Shown here piece after piece: positions 52,165 to 64,000 of a stretch of 64,000 nucleotides of DNA. The notes under the pieces were generated by a model. The model was not told the origin of the DNA. It made no database searches and saw nothing but the letters and a program-made list of their open reading frames with translations. The stretch comes from Chelydra serpentina. Its lineage: Eukaryota; Chordata; Testudines; Chelydridae. Positions within the stretch are counted from its first letter, which is position 1. The number at the start of each line of letters is the position of its first letter. A program made the position numbers and the translations under genes. The stretch is from assembly GCA_037349315.1 (NCBI GenBank), contig JBAIAC010000004.1:37389001-37453000 (forward strand), in the 5' to 3' direction.

Positions 52165-53960
52165 CCCAGATCTACTAAGGTCTCTTTGTACTGCTCTCTT
52201 TGCTCCTTGAAGGGGCGGATGTGGATCCTCCAGAAACCTCAGCAAAGTTAAGGCTGGCTTAGCTGGATTTATAGCACCTGCTTCCCCACCCCCCAAGGCA
52301 TGTCAGGGCATGCCAGGAAGGCTGCAGGACTAAGCATTCTGACTAATCCGCACTTAGCTGTGTGGTTTCTATGGGACCACTGACACCAGCATAATTTAGA
52401 CTAGCCCTTAAAGAAGTGGAACCCTTCTGCCAGGTGGTGTTGGCAGCAACAAGGGCTGCGTTCAATATCTAGGGGCTCCTCTTAACAATACAAAACAGAA
52501 CCAGCTTGAGCCCCCACCCAGTAATCTGGGAAAATTGAGCACCACCTCTGGTGCCTCTAAGAGACAATACTTCCCCTCCCGCAAGCTCTGAGTCTGTGTG
52601 TAACAAAACTTTCATTAAAAGGGAATCCAACATTAATTAAACACCACAACCATGCTTCAAAAGCATGCAACCAGAAGCAAACACCAACTCCACAATACGT
52701 TGGGCAGTGTTCTTAGCTTCTCTTTCCCACCTTGCGGTGTATAAATCTGACAAATGAATGTCTCTAACATGGCACTCCCCTTTCCCTTCGCTGCACCTCA
52801 CTCACAGTGAGGAGGGTAAATTAATTCATGACACACATTTCCTTGGTCAGCGAAGACCCAGAGTTCAGAGGTGCATTCACTTCCAATCCCTGAAAAGGTG
52901 GGTGGGGACGAGCAATACCTCTACCTGGTGCCACCACTGCGACTAACTCACTGCGCTGTTGGTTTCTCTGCTGCCTCTGGCCACTTGCTGCCATTTCTGC
53001 GATGCCATGTCCTGAGGTTCCGCCACTTGACCCAGTTCTTAGTGATTTCAGTTTTTAGTGACGCCACTGGACAGTGGAGAACCTCACTGCTAATGCAGTC
53101 TCTGCACTGGCTTCCACTGCGACTGTCCCCCTACGAGGTCTAAGGCTTAGCCCCTACTCCTGCTCATCAGTGATTTTAGCTCTAGTAACCACTGAACACA
53201 AACAAGGACTTTCAATTGAGTCCAGTCAGCTCTTGTCTTTAGACACTGGAGAAGGGAGAGTCAAATGGTGTCCAGGACTCTTTAAGCAGAGATAGGAACA
53301 CCTATCCCCTTTAGTGGGTTTGGCATCACTACTCCTTGCTTAGCAAGTGAGGTTCAGATTAGGTGACCCCCTGAATCAGGACAGGCAAAGCACAGTTCTG
53401 CTGCCCTTTACTCATATGATAAGGATAACAACATTTCAATACTCCTGCATTTAAACACTAAAGCAAATTGTAACCCCAAACAAGCCAAAATTGATCTCTT
53501 TGACAAAGCAGCTCTGGCTGCTGAACACCTAGGCAGAGTAATTGTATTTATGCAAATACGGTCTGCTTCTGAAGTCTTTCCCCCCAGTTTGTCACTAGAT
53601 GTCAGGGGAAAGTTCATTCAGACCTTGCATATAGAAGACTAAATTATGCTGGAGGCTGTTCTGGCCCCGGGTGCCTGAGGCGTAGGGAAGTGAAGAGATG
53701 GTTTAGGACCACCCCCTTCTATCCATTGGATAGGCCAAGCATCAACTGAGTACCTGGCTCTAATTGTTAATCTGTATTATCTAAAACTCCCTTGAATGGG
53801 TTTTTGTAACTCCGCCTATTCTGTTTTAGCCCAGCCAGAGACACGCAGAGCCAGGGAAGGTGGCTGTTGCAGCTTCCCCTGTGATTCGGAGACTCGGTGT
53901 GCTTTGTCTGTCTGTGTGTTTTCCCAGAACGCACCCACTCTGCGAGGTATTGCCAGAAAT
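52165..53960. other. Unclassified block, possibly LTR-retroelement derived
   Basis: Moderately GC-rich with text I loosely associate with turtle LTR sequence (for example ctttgacaaagcagctctgg, cagtttgtcactagatgtc). No TG...CA ends, TSD or pol frame were found. Frames at 52758-53295 and 53408-53617 have no family resemblance. Confidence 0.25.
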
Positions 53961-56184
53961 TAGCTTGTTTTCTTGTAATCACTTCTCATGTTCCTGCTCA
54001 CTGAAGCTATGCGCTTGAACTTCCTTCTTAGTGAAGGCAAAGCCCATTTCCTGGGAGGAACAAGAAAACTATCCCAGCATGCCTCATATTATCACCCTGG
54101 GGAGCTCTCTTGCATTCAGTTGCTGGTGAAGCCCAGTGGACCTTGCACTTACATATGTTTAATGAATTATTGAGGTCTGTTTTTTATTGCGGTTTATTTA
54201 AAATGTATTATAGCTTTTACTCTTGTGTCTGTGTGTGCTCAACTTTGATTTTTGCACCTTATTTCCCAGAAAGCGTTCTGCCAGGCAAGTTGAATGTCAG
54301 GTCTTTCCTTATCATTTGTCACTATACATCAGAATGGTTCAGATTGTTTTAAAAAGGTGATATCTGGTTATTTCCCATCGATTAAAAATAGGTTGGATGA
54401 ACTTGAATGGAAGGAAGCTCTTAAACCTTGTGTTTGAATCCGGCCCAGAAAGTTATTCACTTAGCAACATCAAATCGTGGTGAAGAAGCTAATTGTCAAC
54501 TAAAAGGCACAAAAACAAATAATTTTTACAGGAAAGAAATGGCAAATTAGCTCAAACATCTCTCATTGATGACACATACTTGTAGCACAAACGAACCTAT
54601 TTTGAAGGAACTTTCAGTTCTGCTGGAACACTGCTTCCCAAGAGAACTAGACTGCTAACAACAGCGATGCATAATTAAAGAATGGAAGTAACTGAATGTT
54701 AGACAATCGTGGTTACATAATGAGATGCTGTCATATCACATGACTTAGTAATGAAACAAATGCCCTTGAAATCATGTGCCTGCATCCAACGTCAGCACAG
54801 ACCACTGGCAAACCTTGATTTCTATCTGTAGGAAAAGTTCTTAGAGCAAAAAGATTCCTAAAACAAGAAGGAAAGGTAAAAGTGACACCTACAGTAGGCA
54901 CACTATTTTTATTAACTCTGTGCTCTGATTTGTGGCGGTCTATAAATACAAAAACTTGGTTAGAATGGCTAGATTGTGATCTTTCATTTGTCTTAAAAAA
55001 GACCTGGGCTTCAGTCAGAGATTTTTTTTGTTTTTTAAAAGGAAGAAACAAGCATAGTAGCAGGCGACTTTTTTTTTTAAATCTGCAACTGGCTGGGAAT
55101 GTGTGTTGGTTTCTCTGATGTGGATGAATTGATGGGTGCTACTAAATATCTTCAGCTTGCCATTATTTCTTGTGCTGTACAGCTGTATGAGTCAGTGCTG
55201 CCATTCTAGAATTTGTTCTGGCTTCTGTGGGAAACTGATATCTTTTACTTCTCCTGCCAATTAGGATTTTCACTTTTGTGTGTTTGGGCTGGATGATCTT
55301 GATTTTAAATGAAATGATCCTCTGGTTTGGGTTGTAACAAAATTCTTAACTCTTGAGGGAATTGTAGTACCTATAAGCAATTAGGTTTACATTTCCCCCC
55401 TTAACATACTAAACAATAGCACAGATAAAAGACCACTCTCTTCCCTGCATGCTTTTCTTTTCCAGGCTTTGCCAAGCTCAGCATTCATAGCTCAGCTTAA
55501 TTTAAATTTAATGCAAACGAAAATACACTTAAGAGTTCAGTGGAATTAATTAGGCTCAGGGTGTAGGCAAAGTCATTGGGCAGATACATCTTGTCACATA
55601 TGTCAGCATTTCCTACCCATTCCGCTGGGTCTGTAAACTCCAATGGATGACACCTGATTGAAGCAGTCCCTTTAATTTATAGCACTGGCAGTTAAATGGC
55701 AGTTCTCCAACCTCTGCCCAAGGGGCTATATCTATAATAGGTTTTAGAGGCAAAGCTACAATACTGCAGGATTAATTTTTTATAGAAAACACGGACGTTA
55801 ACAGGTTTATGCCCTTCCACAAAATTAGCAAATGTATTTAATGTGATCCCATAAGTTAATGATACTTTTGTGATATTATCTTTGTCATCTAATAGCATAT
55901 TTGAATATGTCAATGTGCCTATGCAAATTTAGTCCACCATCAGCTAGCAGCCCAGAGTAGTGCTAATTTAGAGTTTTGCACTGTGTATGAGATGAACAAA
56001 TCAAGTTTAGTTTTGCAAAGGCTCTGAGCACAGTGGAAGTGGGGCTGGTTCTTTGCTTAATCACTTGTTTTAATGACTGTTCAATCAGAACTGTATTGTT
56101 TGAATACCGAGGATAACTTCTATATAAGTGCTTTTGAACAATATACACTCTTTGTTCTCTACTAACCTCCTTCCTACCTCAGCC
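53961..56184. other. No gene recognised in about 2.2 kb
   Basis: AT-rich. Frames at 53988-54352, 54731-55118 and 55692-56148 have no domain. No repeat termini seen. Confidence 0.45.
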
Positions 56185-56540
56185 AAGGCCACTGGGCCAG
56201 ATTCTCACCCTTCACCGTTATGGAAGGAAGGGTTATGAGATTTAATAGGGTGAAAGCAGCTGGACTGTATAGAAATGTAACTGGGGTCTATGGACATAAT
56301 TCTAAAAAACTCCAGACTGTACTAGAAAGCAATATCCCTTCTGTAGCATTTTGAATCCACCCCACAGAAGTAAATGGAGACTCAGATCCCTGGGATGGAA
56401 TTCCATAGCTTAGTTTTAAAAATCGGTAGGAATGTAACAGTTCTCCATTAGATTCTACTGGAGTTTTGCACTAGTGGAACTGGCCCAGGGTGGTGCAAAT
56501 TGCTACAGCTCCCTTTACTAGCAAGGCCAGATTCACCCCT
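56185..56540. repeat. Ancient palindromic amniote repeat debris
   Basis: gggccagattctcaccc at 56192 and ggccagattcacccctg at 56524 resemble ends of the ancient gggccagattctcagctggtg family. The copies are old and not clearly paired. Confidence 0.35.
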
Positions 56541-57651
56541 GTGTGTGATGTGGTGGAAGAGGGGAGGGGGGTAGTGTTGCTACTGCTTCCCCATGGGGTT
56601 CTGTGGGGGAGATGGCAGCTTTAGTGTCTGCCAGGGGTTCCAGAGGAGCTCCACCAATGGAGATTACAGCAGGGATGTGCTGAATGTCCTTACGCCACCT
56701 TCTCTCCAGCTACTGTTGCCTGCGCTTCAGGCTGCACTAGCCTGCTTTGGTTGTCTGAGTGTAATGGAAGTTGTGGCTGCCTTGCACCATTGCACTGGTG
56801 GATTTTCTGCCAGTTTTCCCTGAGAGAAGCAAACAGTAAAACAAGACTTAGCTACATTGTCTCCTATCTGCTACCTGGTGTAGTGCAGAATGCTTATACT
56901 TATCCAATATAATGGTGGTGTGTTATTTCCTAAATCACATCTTCCCTCAATCAAAAGAACCCATAACAGAGAATATTTATCACAATGAACAGTGCTACAC
57001 ATGTCTGAAAGTGAATACTGGATGGAACACAGCTGAGGGTTTTTCTATGCTGCATTACATTGCTGCCTTTTATGTCCTTGGCTGTGGGGCATGATTGACA
57101 GTAGGTCCTTGGCAGGGTTATAGGGGTTACTTTTAAGATGTTAGACTCTTGCATTATGGATATGTAAATTGCAGTTGGAAGTGTTAGTCGATGGTGCAAT
57201 TAACATTTTTGTGGCCTCTTTCCATTTAATTCTTCCCTATTTTACTTTGATCATTCTCATATTTTTTCTGTTCAAAGTGAGGGGTTTTATAATGTATTAA
57301 TCCTCTTTTCACTCTGGCACAAGCATGCAGCATTGAGCCACACATCTGGATAGTCCGTTGCTGCAAGAAGTGTCCATGTCTATTTAGTGAAAAACTAACG
57401 TCAGGGAGTCTGAAGGAAAGTACATTGCACTCTGTGTTGTCTGGCATTGTGTGTTATGGGTATGCACTAGCTAGGATGAAAGAAAAACCAACTCCTCATC
57501 CACCCACCTCTGCAAGTCTGTGCCCAGGACTAAATGCAAACTTATTTTGAGATTCAGAAAAGTTTGGCTAGTGTTTTTTGATTTTTCCCTTTTTAGACAT
57601 TCCTCTTCCGGCTCCGGATTATGGCTGGGACCACAAGTGAAAGGGGTCATA
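56541..57651. other. No gene recognised
   Basis: Mixed composition. Frames at 56593-56823, 56951-57199 and 57226-57447 show no domain. Confidence 0.45.
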
Positions 57652-57760
57652 TTATGTACAGGTCTTTGTATTGTAGATCAACATCAGGAGTCTGAATTGC
57701 ACTTGGAAGCTGACAGGAAGCCACTGTAGTTCACAAAATATCTTTGTTATGTACCTACAT
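57652..57760 (-). mobile_element. L2-like LINE RT fragment
   Basis: The minus-strand frame reads LQWLPVSFQVQFRLLMLIYN, the strongly conserved L2 segment (LHWLPVxxRIxFKxLxLxYKAL). Very short. Confidence 0.6.
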
Positions 57761-57774
57761 AGATCCACTGCATT

Positions 57775-57895
57775 TAGACATTCTGCAGCAGCAAACTCAT
57801 CAGGGCAGGGGCCATGCCTTGTGTTTGTACAGCACCTAGTACAATAGACCAGGGCCCAGATCGGGGCTTTCAGGTGATACTTCAGTAACAGTGAT
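57775..57895 (+). mobile_element. MIR/L2-type 3' tail
   Basis: tcatcagggcaggggccatg, then tgtgtttgtacagcacctag, then caatagaccagggcccagatc, ending cagtgataataacaaag: same tail as 42610-42890. Confidence 0.55.
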
Positions 57896-59239
57896 AATAA
57901 CAAAGCTTTTGAGTTGTCTTCAGCCAGTGTAGTCACCTGGTAAAGAATACTGAAGGATTCCAACCCGGAAGTGACTCAGGGATGGATGACTGTGCTAAGA
58001 TCTGCACTGAGGAGTGAGTGCGACCCACAGCTAATAAAAGCAGAATGAGCCGCTAATATGATGCAATAATCATAGAGGACTCTGTGGTCTGAAATTGCCC
58101 CAAGGCAGCAGACACATTTGGTCAAAGGGTGGGCGTCTGCCGCAAAAAGATGGTGCCATCACAAGTGCCACCAAACTGGTGGAATGATTTTTGTACCAGA
58201 TGGCAGTAAGTATTTTGATTCCATGCTCTCTCTAGTTGTTTACAAATCTCCTGCTTGGAGATGCTGGCCACATCTTTGGCTATGCTGAGCTCACAGCTGA
58301 GGGGAGAGGGAGGCAAAGGTGACCCTAAGCACTCTATACTCCTTCCCCAATCCTGGGGTCAGCCAGAGGCTAAACTGGCTCCCCGCACAAGTTAGAGCAG
58401 CCATAGGGACTCAGGACTGTAGGACCACATTGAGCTCCACAGACATCTGTACCCCCAAAGATTCAGGTCTGGTAAGCAAGTCCTGCCATGCATCGAGCTG
58501 TGGCTTGTGAACAGCCTGGCTATTGCTATTAAAGAGCCATATTGCAGCTACTCATGTGTGGCTTTGCACGGGAGAGGACGCCAGCTCCATTCTCAACACG
58601 CACCCTTCTCTACTGCCTTGTGCCAAGGAGGGGAATGGGTGGTGTAAAATCTCATGTCTGCAGAAGACTGCCCAGCATGGGGGCATCCTCAGCTGCCTGC
58701 CATCCCTTTTGACTCCCCCTACTGGAGTGGTACAAAGGTGACTTAACCAGGGCCAAGTTACTGGCCCAAAAGGTAATAATTTCTGCATTGTTTTTATGTA
58801 CTCTTTGCTGTAATCAGACACCATGTGCTGCCTCCCTCCAATCAGCACTATCCTGCAATCACATCTTTCATTAAAAATTGTGGTTGTGCTGCCAAAAAGT
58901 AAAAATTTAATTCCTTATCTGGAGAGGCCAAGTGCTTTGGCGATCTAGCCATTTTAATCAAATTACATTCTTTCAACTGGGGACAGCAGTAACTGCTTCC
59001 AGCGTTTTTAGTCTATTTCCACTTGCTTTAGTGGGGTTTATAATTAGTTTTATACAACTAATCAATTCCCATACTGTAATCTCAATGATCATATAATGGA
59101 AAGAATGTTTAGAAATTTTGAAAGGCGCCATTAAGGTGAGATTTTGTTAAGATTTGTTAAACTGGAATCGTTTAGAGATGTTAGGTTATTTTCAACCCAT
59201 TTCTGAAGGTTCTTACTGTCAGATATATAGATGTCCTGA
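57896..59239. other. No gene recognised in about 1.3 kb
   Basis: Frames at 58122-58848 have no recognisable domain. ctgaagccacatgtgg-type repeats were not found. Confidence 0.4.
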
Positions 59240-59860
59240 TTCAAAGGGCAAAAATGCATGAAGGAAATTGACAAAGATCAATATCTTCAGGGTGATTCTT
59301 AAGATCCACTTTCAGTGCGAGCCAAAGCACTGACCTGTCAACCAAATCAAATGCTGCTTTGATGTCGATAAATGCCCCATGAAACAGGTGGTTAAATTCT
59401 CGGTGTGGCTCAGATGGGAGTCGGAGGGTAAGGAAGGTGTCCATAGTTGACCACCTGATGATGTCTTTGAAGGAATGGCTGCATCCTCCAAAGCAGAATG
59501 TAAGAAAAGACCATTTCAGGGATCAACAACGATGAGGTCGGCCTGTCATTGCCACAGTCAGTACGAGATCCTTTGCCTTGCACAGGGAAGCTATAATGTC
59601 ATCTTTCCATTCTGCTGGTTCTTTGCCTGATGCTCACACTTTTAAGAACAGTTGATGCAGGCCAGTGATTACTGGTTCCAAGGCACCTTTGAGCATCAGG
59701 TCCAGTGGCACATCCATTCTGTAACTTGTGGATAGCCATTCTTGCTTCCTTGAGTAATGGAGGATCAGTGTTTGTCCACGGGTCTGCAGCCATGTAGTTT
59801 GCCCGGTTACATAGCTCTGGAACAAAACATCACTTGATGCTAAATGCAGAAATGCTAGTG
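59240..59860 (-). mobile_element. Non-CR1 LINE, RT fragment
   Basis: The minus strand gives, in order, PPLLKEARMAIHKLQNGCAT (start of RT; pattern PxxxEVxxAIxxLxNGKAxGPD), VLKSVS, RQRTSRMERWHYSF, and LPSEPHREFNHLFHGAFIDI with KAAFDLVDRSVLWLAL (RT palm FVDLKKAFDSVxRxxLW). The pattern differs from CR1 (LDFxKAFDxVxH). Clade uncertain; I-, Jockey- or RTE-like. Frames are broken and the YADD box is not included. Confidence 0.6.
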
Positions 59861-59867
59861 AATGCCT

Positions 59868-60080
59868 TAAAATAATAATAATACTTAGCATTTATATAAT
59901 GCTTTTTCATCCATAGACCTCAAAGAGCTATATAAAGGTGAATAGGCTGTATTGTCCTGGCTTAACACATGGTGGTTATCAAGGCACAAAAAGGTTAAGT
60001 AACTTGTCCACTTAGTCATATCAGAGCCAGGAACATAGCTCAGACCTTTTGACTCTTAGTTCCAGGTTCTGATTGCTAGG
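59868..60080 (-). mobile_element. MIR-like SINE
   Basis: aataataataatacttagcatttat (tail complement), then aaaaggttaagtaacttgtccac (complement of GTGGxCAAGTTACTTAACC), then agagccaggaacatagctcagac, ending attgctaggccatgctg. Good order, moderately diverged. Confidence 0.7.
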
Positions 60081-60761
60081 CCATGCTGCTGTTATAGGCG
60101 TGAACCACTTCCATATCCCAAACTGCATTTTTATTGCTACAGATGACATATTTTCCACCATTTCTTGTGGATACCATGCTTTCAAATATATCAGCACAAC
60201 AAGAGAACAATTAACATTAGCACCAACTGATAAGTGCCAAAAATTATTATGAGGATAATTTACACCCAAATGGACAGATAATAAATTAGTCACTACAGCA
60301 ATCTCAGGATCAAACAGAATCTTTACCATCCATAGACAGGAGGAATAAAGAGAGGCTTAAAAGACAGTTACATCTCTGCATGGTAGAATATGAAAGAAAG
60401 CAGTTAAATGAAACTCTGTCTGCATTGTAGAATCTGTTATCCATAACAACCTCTTTGGATGTAAGGTGGAAAAGTGGAGAGGATTTTTTTATTATGTGAA
60501 ATAATAACAAACACGATGGGAGTAAAAGCAGATTCTGGAGCAGACAAATCTAACTGTGGTGACAAACTGAGACTGGAGAACAAAAAGAACTGGGAAAAGC
60601 ATTAATGAGGACAGAAGCAAAGGACAGCAACAAATGGCTGCAAATGTTGGAAGCTAACTTCAAAGTAATTACTGAAATAAATGAAGTGACTATCACTTTT
60701 GAATCAATGGACTGAGATCATTTCCAGAGAGGTAGAGATGCATAAGATACCTACTTCCATC
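60081..60761. other. No feature recognised
   Basis: AT-rich; no frames or repeat landmarks. Confidence 0.4.
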
Positions 60762-60764
60762 TTA

Positions 60765-61011
60765 GGCCAGGTCTACACTTAAAATTTAGGTCAACATAGC
60801 TATATAGCTCAAAGTGTAAAAAATAAATAAAAATCCACACCTCTGGGCAAAGCAGCTTCTATCGACCCAGTTACCATCGCTCGGGTAGGTGGTGTTCTGA
60901 CACAGACAGAAAAACTCCTTCTCTCAGTGCAACCTGCATCTACTCTACAAGGTTATGCCAGCATACTTACCGTAGCTATGCTGGTAGAATCCCTGTCATG
61001 TGTACATGGCC
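60765..61011. mobile_element. Harbinger-type MITE
   Basis: Left GGCCAGGTCTACACTTAAAA, right (reverse complement) GGCCATGTACACATGACAGG, flanked by TTA (60762-60764 and 61012-61014). It is 247 bp. Internal inverted segments (tcaacatagctat / atagctacggtaag with agtatgctggcata) suggest a folded structure. Confidence 0.85.
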
Positions 61012-61086
61012 TTAGAAACCAGCCAGCCAACAAACTTGAACCTTCACTTTCACAAAGTCCTGTTCAAATGTTTATGTAAGCAGAGT

Positions 61087-61975
61087 CAGGATGAGCTCCA
61101 CCCTGACATCTGGTGGCGAGTTGTGAAAAAGAACTTCAGGAGCTGATCTCACTTGGCCTTTTGTTATGATGGAGGGACTCGCCATCAACTAAGCAGCACT
61201 CACTAGGCAAGGGACATGGGTTCCAAACCCCAGTGAATTGAGAGAGGGTGGGGATAGGTATTTGTACCTGGTGGTATGGGCCCCTTCTGAGGGCCCTAAA
61301 TACCGATTGCACCTCCTTGTCTCTCCACTGTGGAATATCAGAGCTAATTTTGAGTTCTTTAGGAGTCTAGTTACAGGCTGCTGAGCTGAAATCACTGAGC
61401 ACTGTGTTAAGTAGTGGGGGAGCCTGAAGATATATTGCTGAGTGGAGCAGAGCAGAGCTACGAGTGGAGCAGTTCACAGGATAGCTGGAGGGTTTGCCGG
61501 ATGGCTGGTGGAGCGGCTTGTGGGACGGCTGGCAGAGCAGAGTGAAACCCCACGGAGGGACAGGGCAGTCAGCTTCAAGGCACGTAAGGTGCCCCTTACC
61601 TCTCCTGTCCCCATTTCCACCCAGACTGGGTGGGGGTAACCCTGTGCAGATGAACTTTTGAACTCTGGGGCTGGACTTTTGGGTTGTTGGACTTTTGGGA
61701 CTTTGGGTGACACTTGGGGTTGCTGGACTTAAGAACCAAAGGGAGAGGACACAGCCCAATCTGCTTGGGCAGGTGGGTCTTCTCGTGCATGGTTTGTTTT
61801 ATGAATCCTGTTGTGGTGTTTCCCCAACATAATGCAGCATTGTTTCTCTCTGTCATTAAAAGACTTTTGCTACACACAGACTCTGTGCTTGCGAGAGGGG
61901 AAGTATTGCCTCTTAGAGGCGCCCAGGGGCAAAGACCAGTTTCTCTGCCTCCACATAGTGCTACTGGGTCTCAAT
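61087..61975 (+). mobile_element. Probable solo LTR
   Basis: caggatgagctccaccctgacatctggtgg near the start and cattaaaagacttttgctac followed by gcgagaggggaagtattgcc near the end fit an LTR with ATTAAA (61855-61860) before its R/U5 region. I associate this text with a turtle LTR family. Boundaries are approximate; no internal gene follows, so it would be a solo LTR. Frames such as 61367-61759 are chance. Confidence 0.5.
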
Positions 61976-62599
61976 CAGCAGATTTGTTTTATGTGGTAAA
62001 TCCAAGCTGTCTTCATTCAGCGGCTGATACGAGTTCTTCCCATTGTGAGCAAATGTCATGGTCCTTTGTGGATCCGATTGAGCAGATTCAGACTGAATAG
62101 TTTTTCTCTGGATGCAAGGAAATATCTTGAGGGAAGAAATGCTAAGTCCTCTCCATGAGTGCAGGCCGATGCCACTCACTGAGGTGATAGTAGTGTTGCA
62201 AATTCTTTGTGCCACAGCTTTGCTTCATATTTCTGTGGTTTTTGGCTGATGAAGGCCAGCAGGGCAGGACTGGGTCTATTGTTGGTCTATTAAGAACGAC
62301 AAGTTGCTAGCTTCTGTTAAGCAAATTGGTGTCTGACAAACACTGCTGCTGACTGTTGTCCAATGTCTAGTCTTCCATTTTTGGATGAGTTCATTGTGAA
62401 GATTGAGCTGAGGCAACTCTGAATATCTGGCTGCCTCAGACCACCTTGACCTTTGTCAACCTGCACACAGACCTGGGGAGAGGAGGACAAAGGCTACACT
62501 GGTAACTTTAGTCTCTTTCTGGCAACAGATGAGGGCGAGGTGCCCATTCTTCAATTAGCTGCCTTCAATTCCATTAATCAATATGCTGTTAATTCATCT
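61976..62599. other. No feature recognised; may include older L2 sequence
   Basis: No confident motif until the L2 RT begins around 62600. Confidence 0.35.
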
Positions 62600-63340
62600 T
62601 TGAATGATAGCAGAAGTAGATGGGGTGGGGGGGGGGGGGTCATCCTTCAGTGGCTTTGTTCTTATCTTTCAGAGGGATCCCAGAAGGTAGATTGGAGCAA
62701 TTGCTCTTCAGCACTGAATGATTTCTCATGTGGGGTTTTCCAGGTTCCATTTTGTTTCCTCTGTTCAACCAGTATATTGGAAGGGTTAGTGAGGAGGCCA
62801 GAGTTACAGTATTCTTAGTATGCTGATGACAACACAGCTCTCTTTCTCTATCTCACCTAAGCTTTATCCAATGTTTGGTAAATATTAGGACATGGATGAG
62901 GGGTAGGTGGGGTACTGTTAGGTTTGGAGAATCAGCAGGAAGATGTGGCATGGATTATGTCTGAGCCTTTAATTGAGGGGTGTGGGCCTGCCATCTGTTA
63001 CTAGAGTTCACAATTTGGGGGTATTGCTGGATCATTCCTTGCTGTTGGATGATCATAGGAGAAGTATGCAGGAAGGCTTTTATCCCATCTAGAATTTACA
63101 GCCATTTATTTTGACTGTGAACATTTCTAGTGTAATTAATGTCTTTGTCATCTTACATGAGGTACACTGGAAATCCACCTGTAAACTAAAGATGGCACAG
63201 AATGCAGCAGCCCAATTAGCAGGTAGTGTATCTCACCAGTAACATGACACCAGTGCTTCAGGATTTGCATTTGCTTCCTATTAGTTTCCAGGTGTTAGTT
63301 TTGACCTATGTTATAAAGCCTAAATGGTTACCTGTCTGTC
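62600..63340 (+). mobile_element. L2-like LINE, reverse-transcriptase region
   Basis: Across three frames the order is CGVFQVPFCFLCSTSILEG (CGVPQGSVLGPLLFNIY), then YADDN-like tatgctgatgacaacacagctc (the YADDTQL catalytic box with a 1-2 base insertion), then LLDHSLLLDDH, then KMAQNAAAQLAGSVS (LQxVQNAAARLL), then ASY.FPGVSFDLCYKA (LHWLPVxxRIxFK). Frameshifts and stops throughout. Confidence 0.7.
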
Positions 63341-63413
63341 TTTACAGGTGCCATTGTGCTGCAAGTGCTTTCAGCATAAGTATTCACCAGATGTCCTAAT
63401 ATTTTTACTTTCT

Positions 63414-63620
63414 CCTCATATGGAAGTCCTGAAGTCTTTCCATGCCTCCAATTCTTGCCTTTGTCTGGATCGTTTCAATTTTGGTGTGATTTTTGAGTTT
63501 GAGGTGAGTACATTATTCGATGTAAGGGTTTCCATCTGTTTATATAATGGCGTTAGCATATTGTGATTGTAGAATACGCACATGGTGTTCACTGATGGCC
63601 AAAAAACCCAAAGCCAAATG
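63414..63620 (-). mobile_element. CR1/L3-like LINE fragment
   Basis: cctcatatggaagtcctgaag, then catgcctccaattcttgcc, then ctggatcgtttcaattttgg, then atttatataatggcgttagcatattg follow the complement of CR1 ORF2 C-terminal region. The last part matches 43620-43650. Confidence 0.55.
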
Positions 63621-64000
63621 GAAAAACAGAATCTGTGCTGGTGAAAACAAAAGCTTTACCAGTTTTGTTTTATGCATGAAATGTTTGCAATATTACAGCT
63701 GGGCTGTCATCAATGTAAAGATCTCTCCCTTATATTTCAAAAGGCAACTGGTTGATTTAAAAACTGATGGTGAGCAAGCATATGCTGCTGATACCAATAC
63801 ACATCATTTAAACAAATACTGTATGTTTGGTCATGAATGTATGTATGTATTTTTAGGAACAAGAAAACAGACTACATGTGATTAGGCCACATGATATGCT
63901 TTGTTCCTAAAATATTTTGAGGGCTATGGAGGTGAAATCTGGCTGCGTATGTAAAAAGCTACTGTAACTTAGAAAATTACTTTGGCAAGCAATTCAGAAT
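63621..64000. other. No gene recognised
   Basis: AT-rich. The 112-codon frame at 63547-63885 has no family resemblance. Confidence 0.4.

Noticed and set aside
1..64000. CRISPR arrays, tRNA and rRNA genes, bacterial-type promoters
   Set aside because: None seen. The window is vertebrate nuclear sequence, and tandem repeats present are minisatellites and microsatellites.

Overview
The window looks like noncoding vertebrate nuclear DNA, most probably from a turtle (Testudines). CR1 LINEs whose 3' ends have the forms familiar from turtles, MIR/L2 relics, a large assortment of hAT elements and a Harbinger with a Myb/SANT-type gene all point there. A crocodilian or bird is less likely. I recognise no host protein-coding gene, tRNA, rRNA or CRISPR array. 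Nearly every readable open frame is transposon-derived or a chance frame in GC-rich repeat. The window could be intergenic or lie inside a large intron.

Layout. 1-3,100: LTR end, CR1 tail, and a hAT-type element (2105-3050) split by a Tigger-type element that keeps only a CENP-B-like DNA-binding frame. 4,250-9,440: three GC-rich non-autonomous hAT elements with 8-bp target-site duplications (TSDs), two of them the same family in inverted orientation with G-rich/C-rich minisatellites. 9,590-12,980: a decayed Ty3/gypsy pol on the minus strand, split by an L2-like LINE. 12,997-18,063: a nearly full-length hAT element whose transposase gene is broken by a CR1 and which carries two further small hAT insertions. 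19,457-19,855: an inverted copy of 399 bp of the gypsy RT region. 20-31 kb: sparse old LINE/SINE relics. 32-41 kb: three young-looking CR1 copies, one inside a hAT element. 43,980-47,443: a Harbinger element with a Myb/SANT gene, a nested MITE and a fragment of a DNMT3-type ADD zinc-finger domain. 47.6-52.2 kb: four more hAT elements with TSDs. 52-64 kb: LTR-like sequence, MIR/L2/CR1 relics, a non-CR1 LINE fragment and a small Harbinger MITE.

Main point of interest. The Harbinger appears to have captured part of a host DNA methyltransferase 3 gene (best resemblance DNMT3B): the zinc-binding PHD-like half of the ADD domain lies at 46871-47082, flanked by direct repeats of Harbinger sequence, where the transposase gene would be expected. 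The hAT TSDs also give a clear order of nested insertions. Coordinates of TSD-bounded elements are base-exact readings. Those of old relics are approximate.
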